From Helicobacteraceae bacterium (lineage in GTDB: Bacteria; Campylobacterota; Campylobacteria; Campylobacterales; Sulfurimonadaceae), in the NCBI GenBank assembly GCA_947498025.1, contig CANMJR010000017.1, positions 1-57,745 of the forward strand: 57,745 bases of DNA, in the 5' to 3' direction. Shown here piece by piece: positions 55,501 through 57,745 of this stretch. The notes beneath the pieces were generated by a model that was not told where the DNA came from, searched no databases, and saw nothing but the letters and a program-made list of their open reading frames with translations. The first letter of the stretch is position 1; the number at the start of each line of letters is the position of its first letter. The translations under genes were made by a program, and so were the position numbers.

Positions 55501-56082
55501 CACAGAGACCATTATCGGTATTTGAGTATTTCTTTCTCTGTTAGCCTCAGCGCAGGCATGCAGAGCCGCTTTAATTTGAAGCGGGTCTTGACATGTCTCG
55601 AGTAAAAAAACATCGACTCCTCCATCGATAAGCGCCAAACAAAATTCTGTATAACCGGCGAACATCTCATCATAATGGATATGTCCAAGGGAAGGAAGTT
55701 TTGTTCCGGGACCGATAGAGCCTAAAACAAAGCGGGGATGTTCAGGTGTGCTAAATTTTAAACACTCTTTTTTTACAAGTTCCGTTCCTGCTTTTGTCAA
55801 CTCATACGCACGATGCCCGATTTGGTACTCATCAAGCACCCAAGAGAATGAACCAAAAGTATTGGTCGTAATAAAGTCCGCTCCCGCAGTGAGATACGCA
55901 TGAAAAATTTCACTCAAAACCTCGGGACATGTAACATTAAGAAGCTCATTACACCCCTCATTTCCTTCCCACACTGCATGCGGAATTTTATCGTCCCGCT
56001 GCTGGAGCTGTGTTCCCATGGCACCATCTATGATGAGCGGACGACTTTTTATAGTGTTTAAAATATACTCTTTTGTTGTCAT
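52591..56082 (-). CDS. metH: Cobalamin-dependent methionine synthase MetH
   Basis: A 1163-residue four-module enzyme that moves methyl groups from methyltetrahydrofolate to homocysteine. The homocysteine domain has the zinc Cys pair in LGGCCGTTP near residue 293. The pterin domain follows (from IGERSNATGS). The cobalamin domain shows GDVHDVGKN, in which His is the lower cobalt ligand. The C-terminal activation domain ends in the SAM-binding RYSFGYAACPD. The length is near the usual 1200 residues. I see no cobalamin riboswitch in the 188-bp upstream gap. Confidence 0.96.
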   Translation of the reverse strand: MTTKEYILNTIKSRPLIIDGAMGTQLQQRDDKIPHAVWEGNEGCNELLNVTCPEVLSEIFHAYLTAGADFITTNTFGSFSWVLDEYQIGHRAYELTKAGTELVKKECLKFSTPEHPRFVLGSIGPGTKLPSLGHIHYDEMFAGYTEFCLALIDGGVDVFLLETCQDPLQIKAALHACAEANRERNTQIPIMVSVTIELSGTMLIGTDAGTIATILEPFDILSLGFNCGTGPEQVLKHVKTLSELWGKPISVHANAGLPQNRGGYTYYPMAPEEFADKQEAFLDFSGVSFLGGCCGTTPQHIRALVNRVSNKTPKVACGTQANSLASLFSTVPLMQEPAPLLIGERSNATGSKAFRELLLAEDYEGTLSVGQQQVRVGAHVLDVSVGFAGRDETKDMNSVMSLYAQKLALPLMPDSTQTPALEEALKLIGGKPIINSVNLEDGIEKFDTVCQLAKKYGAALVCLTIDEIGMAKTVERKIEIAERIYDLATKKHGINPEDLVFDLLTFTLGSGDEEYRDAGINTIEAIRELRKRHPEVGAVLGLSNISFGLDKDARPYLNSMFLNHCIEAGLTSVIINVQHIIPLNKISKEDQELCDDLIFNRKPNGEALFTFIEHFSTKEAVDNAVEDAAYLAMNDAQKIAKLLMDGDKERMIPLVEEARKTIAPEKIVNEILIDAMKVVGELFGSGQMQLPFVLQSAETMKKTVDYLNPYLPKIDKAVDTTLILGTVKGDVHDVGKNLVDIILSNNGFKVINLGIKVDLENFVKTLKESNASALGMSGLLVKSTQVMKENLEALKAEGISIPVLLGGAALTRSFIDDFCRPFYDGPIFYCKDAFDGVTAMSRIEKGNLDTNLHGKDDEEKVVREKKEVIIPPFHELHMPSRDVKVPTPPFWGRREMKLTRAQKELAFEWVNHKILFKSRWGYSSKGMTKEAYKKQMDEVVYPAYEKLKKRFLDENLFDPTIVYGYWPCRSDDNTLLIFDESEGYNASDEINHEPLKNVIGRAKTIFTFPRQSKAPHRALSDFFHSERHDVLALTCVSAGAKLSEVEREIYESGNYTEYYQFHGLGVELAEALAEMVHKQIRLDLNISQNEGSKLGDVQMNRYQGARYSFGYAACPDLELNRPLFDLLKPEEFGIELSETFQIHPEQSTSALVVYHPNATYYNV

Positions 56083-56270
56083 TGTTCAAAATCTTTTATT
56101 AAATTATGGAGGGTTATTTTATCAAAAATGAGCATAAAAAGAGGCTTGTATCTTTTCTGAGCCCCTAGCTAAAAAAGGAACTTAAAAATAAGAAATTGAG
56201 CAATTTAATTTAGAATTTTTTATGCTATATTATTCGCTCGTAATTTTAGTAAAGCTTAAGGGGGTTTATA

Positions 56271-57674
56271 ATGTTGGAAAGTGTTTCTATTAGAATAAAA
56301 ATGGTGTTTATGGTTTTTATCCCTGTTCTTATAATTTTTATATTGTTAGGATTAAATGGATACAAGAGCTATAAAAAAGTTGAAGAGCTCTCAGCCATAA
56401 AAGAAGTATCAATTTTATCAACAAAAATCGGTGCAATGCTTCATAACAGCCAAAAAGAGAGAGGTGCTTCTTCTGGTTTTGTTGGCTCAAAAGGGGTGCA
56501 ATTTGCTGATGATTTAACCAATATAAGAAAAAATACCGATGATACAAAAATGGACATGGAACTATTTTACAAAAGTATGAATTTCAGTAAATATCCAAAA
56601 GAGATGCAAGAGAGAATGGGTGATGCAATGCAACAGCTGTCTCAATTAAAAGATAAAAGAGATCAAATCAGCTCTTTAAAAATAAGCGTTCCGGATACCG
56701 TAGCCTATTATACAAATATGAATGCCTCCTTTTTGGATGCCGTCGCTTATGTAGCCAAAATGAGTACAAATCAAGAGATGAGTACATCTTTAAATGCATA
56801 TAGTAACTTCTTATACTCCAAAGAGAGAGCCGGCATTGAGAGAGCTGTTATGACGGGAACATTTGCCAAAAACTCCTTTCCTGATGGTTTTTATCCGAAA
56901 TTTATTAAACTTATAAGTGAACAAGATGTATTTATGGGTAGATTTTTATTCTTAACTTCTAAAGCAAACGGTGATTTTTATAAAAGCACTCTCGTCGGAA
57001 ATGATATTGATGAAGTGAACCGAATGAGAAATGTTGCAATGACACACATGAATGGCAATTTTGAGATTGATGCGGCATATTGGTTTAAAACTATAACAGC
57101 AAAAATAAACTTACTAAAAAAAGTTGAAGACTATCTCTCTGAATCTGTTTTAGCGAATGTTGATAACTTAAAGAATAGTGCGCAATCAGATATGATGCTC
57201 AATATTGCGGCAAATATTATAATACTATTTTTCATAATTACCTTTGGTTTTTTAGTAGCGAATGGATTAATTAAAAGAATTTCACTGCTTAGACATGAAC
57301 TCGATGAGATAATTTCCTCTAAGAACTTCTCACAAAAGATTACACAAACCGGAAATGATGAGATATTTTCTATTCAGAGTGCAGTTAATCATACTATTAA
57401 AGCTGCATGTGGAGCAATTAATAGTGCAAAAGAGAGTTTAGAGGAGTCCAATAAACACTCCCAAGAGAGAGCTGAGCAGCTATCAAAAAATAGATTAACA
57501 TTGGCTCTCACCGAACTGCTTACAAAAGGTGTCAATCTTGGCGTTACATCTACGCAGCATGGGCTTTCAGACAACATGCAGTCACTTCAAAATATAAATA
57601 GACTTCTTGCAAAACTCATTTTACGGGCACCTCAAATCCACGATCAAAATTTACCAATCCACATATCAAATTAA
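56271..57674 (+). pseudogene. NIT-domain membrane sensor, truncated by an insertion sequence
   Basis: A 467-residue frame, probably a chemoreceptor cut short. A membrane helix (about 11-30) is followed by a NIT nitrate/nitrite-sensing domain with QKERGASSGF (about 62-71), then a second helix (about 305-328) and a HAMP-like region. Coiled-coil residues up to NINRLLAK (about 435-442) match the start of a chemoreceptor signalling region, but no signalling tip follows. The last 25 codons read through the edge of an IS5-like element encoded on the other strand, so they are not native. The ribosome site is AAGGGGG. A truncated sensor might still be made. Confidence 0.75.
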
Positions 57675-57745
57675 ATCGTAAATTAAAGTATTTTCGGCGG
57701 TTACGATATTTTTGCGTCAGGATTTGAAATGTTTTCAGTTTAGCG
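57600..57745 (-). mobile_element. Right-edge IS5-like insertion sequence, partial
   Basis: From about 57600 the DNA reads ATAGACTTCTTGCAAAACTC, which resembles the GACTT-TTGCAAAA-type ends of IS5-family elements, followed at once by the 3' end of a transposase gene. The other end and the target duplication lie outside the window. The exact junction is inferred. Confidence 0.5.
57616..57745 (-). CDS. IS5-family transposase, C-terminal fragment
   Basis: The last 42 codons of a minus-strand gene that enters from the right edge, ending TGA at 57618-57616. The sequence contains QKYRNRRKYFNLRFNLICGL, the Tyr-Arg-Asn-Arg-Arg … Leu-Arg-Phe-Asn-Leu ending common in IS5-type DDE transposases. The catalytic core is outside the window. 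Its 3' end lies about 15 bp from the putative IS terminus, a normal distance. Confidence 0.7.
   Translation of the reverse strand, partial: AKLKTFQILTQKYRNRRKYFNLRFNLICGLVNFDRGFEVPVK

Noticed and set aside
56083-56270. Cobalamin riboswitch before metH
   Set aside because: No B12-box-like sequence or strong fold seen in the 188-bp gap.
1-57745. tRNA, rRNA and CRISPR arrays
   Set aside because: None seen; repeats are short and dispersed, without regular spacers.

Overview
The window looks like chromosome of a Sulfurimonas-like member of the Campylobacterota (former Epsilonproteobacteria). The DNA is AT-rich and densely packed, with many 1-14 nt gene overlaps. It carries a futalosine-pathway MqnA, a very small GlmM-LspA-Tig-ClpP-Def neighbourhood, a PycA-type biotin carboxylase, NnrS, many c-di-GMP and chemotaxis proteins, and no spore or Gram-positive features. 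I saw no rRNA, tRNA or CRISPR array.

Layout. 1-104 is the edge of a transposase gene. 203-4703 is an operon for an ABC importer, NnrS and a tyrosine-phosphatase-like protein, behind a perfect FNR-type box. 4765-6644 (minus) is moaD-moaE-moeA for molybdenum cofactor. 6738-10415 holds mqnA, a di-haem cytochrome c peroxidase and a GGDEF-EAL protein. 10423-13250 (minus) has a CorA/ZntB-like protein and a TrkA/TrkH potassium system. 13333-13459 is a second FNR-type box with a consensus -10 placed exactly in front of a structured, C/U-rich element. 13466-16354 (minus) is the anaerobic ribonucleotide reductase operon. Its glycyl-radical domain is a separate 47-codon gene upstream of nrdD. A divergent Rrf2 regulator and two matching palindromes lie next to it. 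16961-17581 is a deletion scar with two gene remnants.

17591-25618 holds an ABC exporter, a Nudix hydrolase, gltX, a SurA-like chaperone, a cytochrome c'-like protein, accB-accC and a dCMP deaminase. 25705-27973 is a receiver / CheC-like / PAS-GGDEF module. 27982-32444 is tamA-tamB. 32756-36873 holds a CZB-type chemoreceptor, a TerC-like membrane protein and a pycA-like gene. 37228-40507 is a FadL porin with two DUF302-like periplasmic proteins. 40608-50872 is mostly housekeeping: purM, coaE, dapF, prfA, rpsT, glmM, lspA, tig, clpP, def. A degenerate GGDEF protein that keeps its c-di-GMP inhibitory site sits between clpP and def. 50952-56082 holds comM and metH. The window ends in a NIT-domain sensor gene cut by an IS5-like element.

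How it fits together. The genes point to a facultatively anaerobic, respiratory, chemotactic bacterium that handles nitrogen oxides (NnrS, Moco, NIT sensor, FNR boxes), peroxide and metals. The most unusual items are the split NrdD with its putative Rrf2 operators, the FNR-promoted structured RNA or leader upstream of trkH, and the degenerate GGDEF receptor in the clpP-def operon. All family assignments come from reading motifs by eye; no database search was run.
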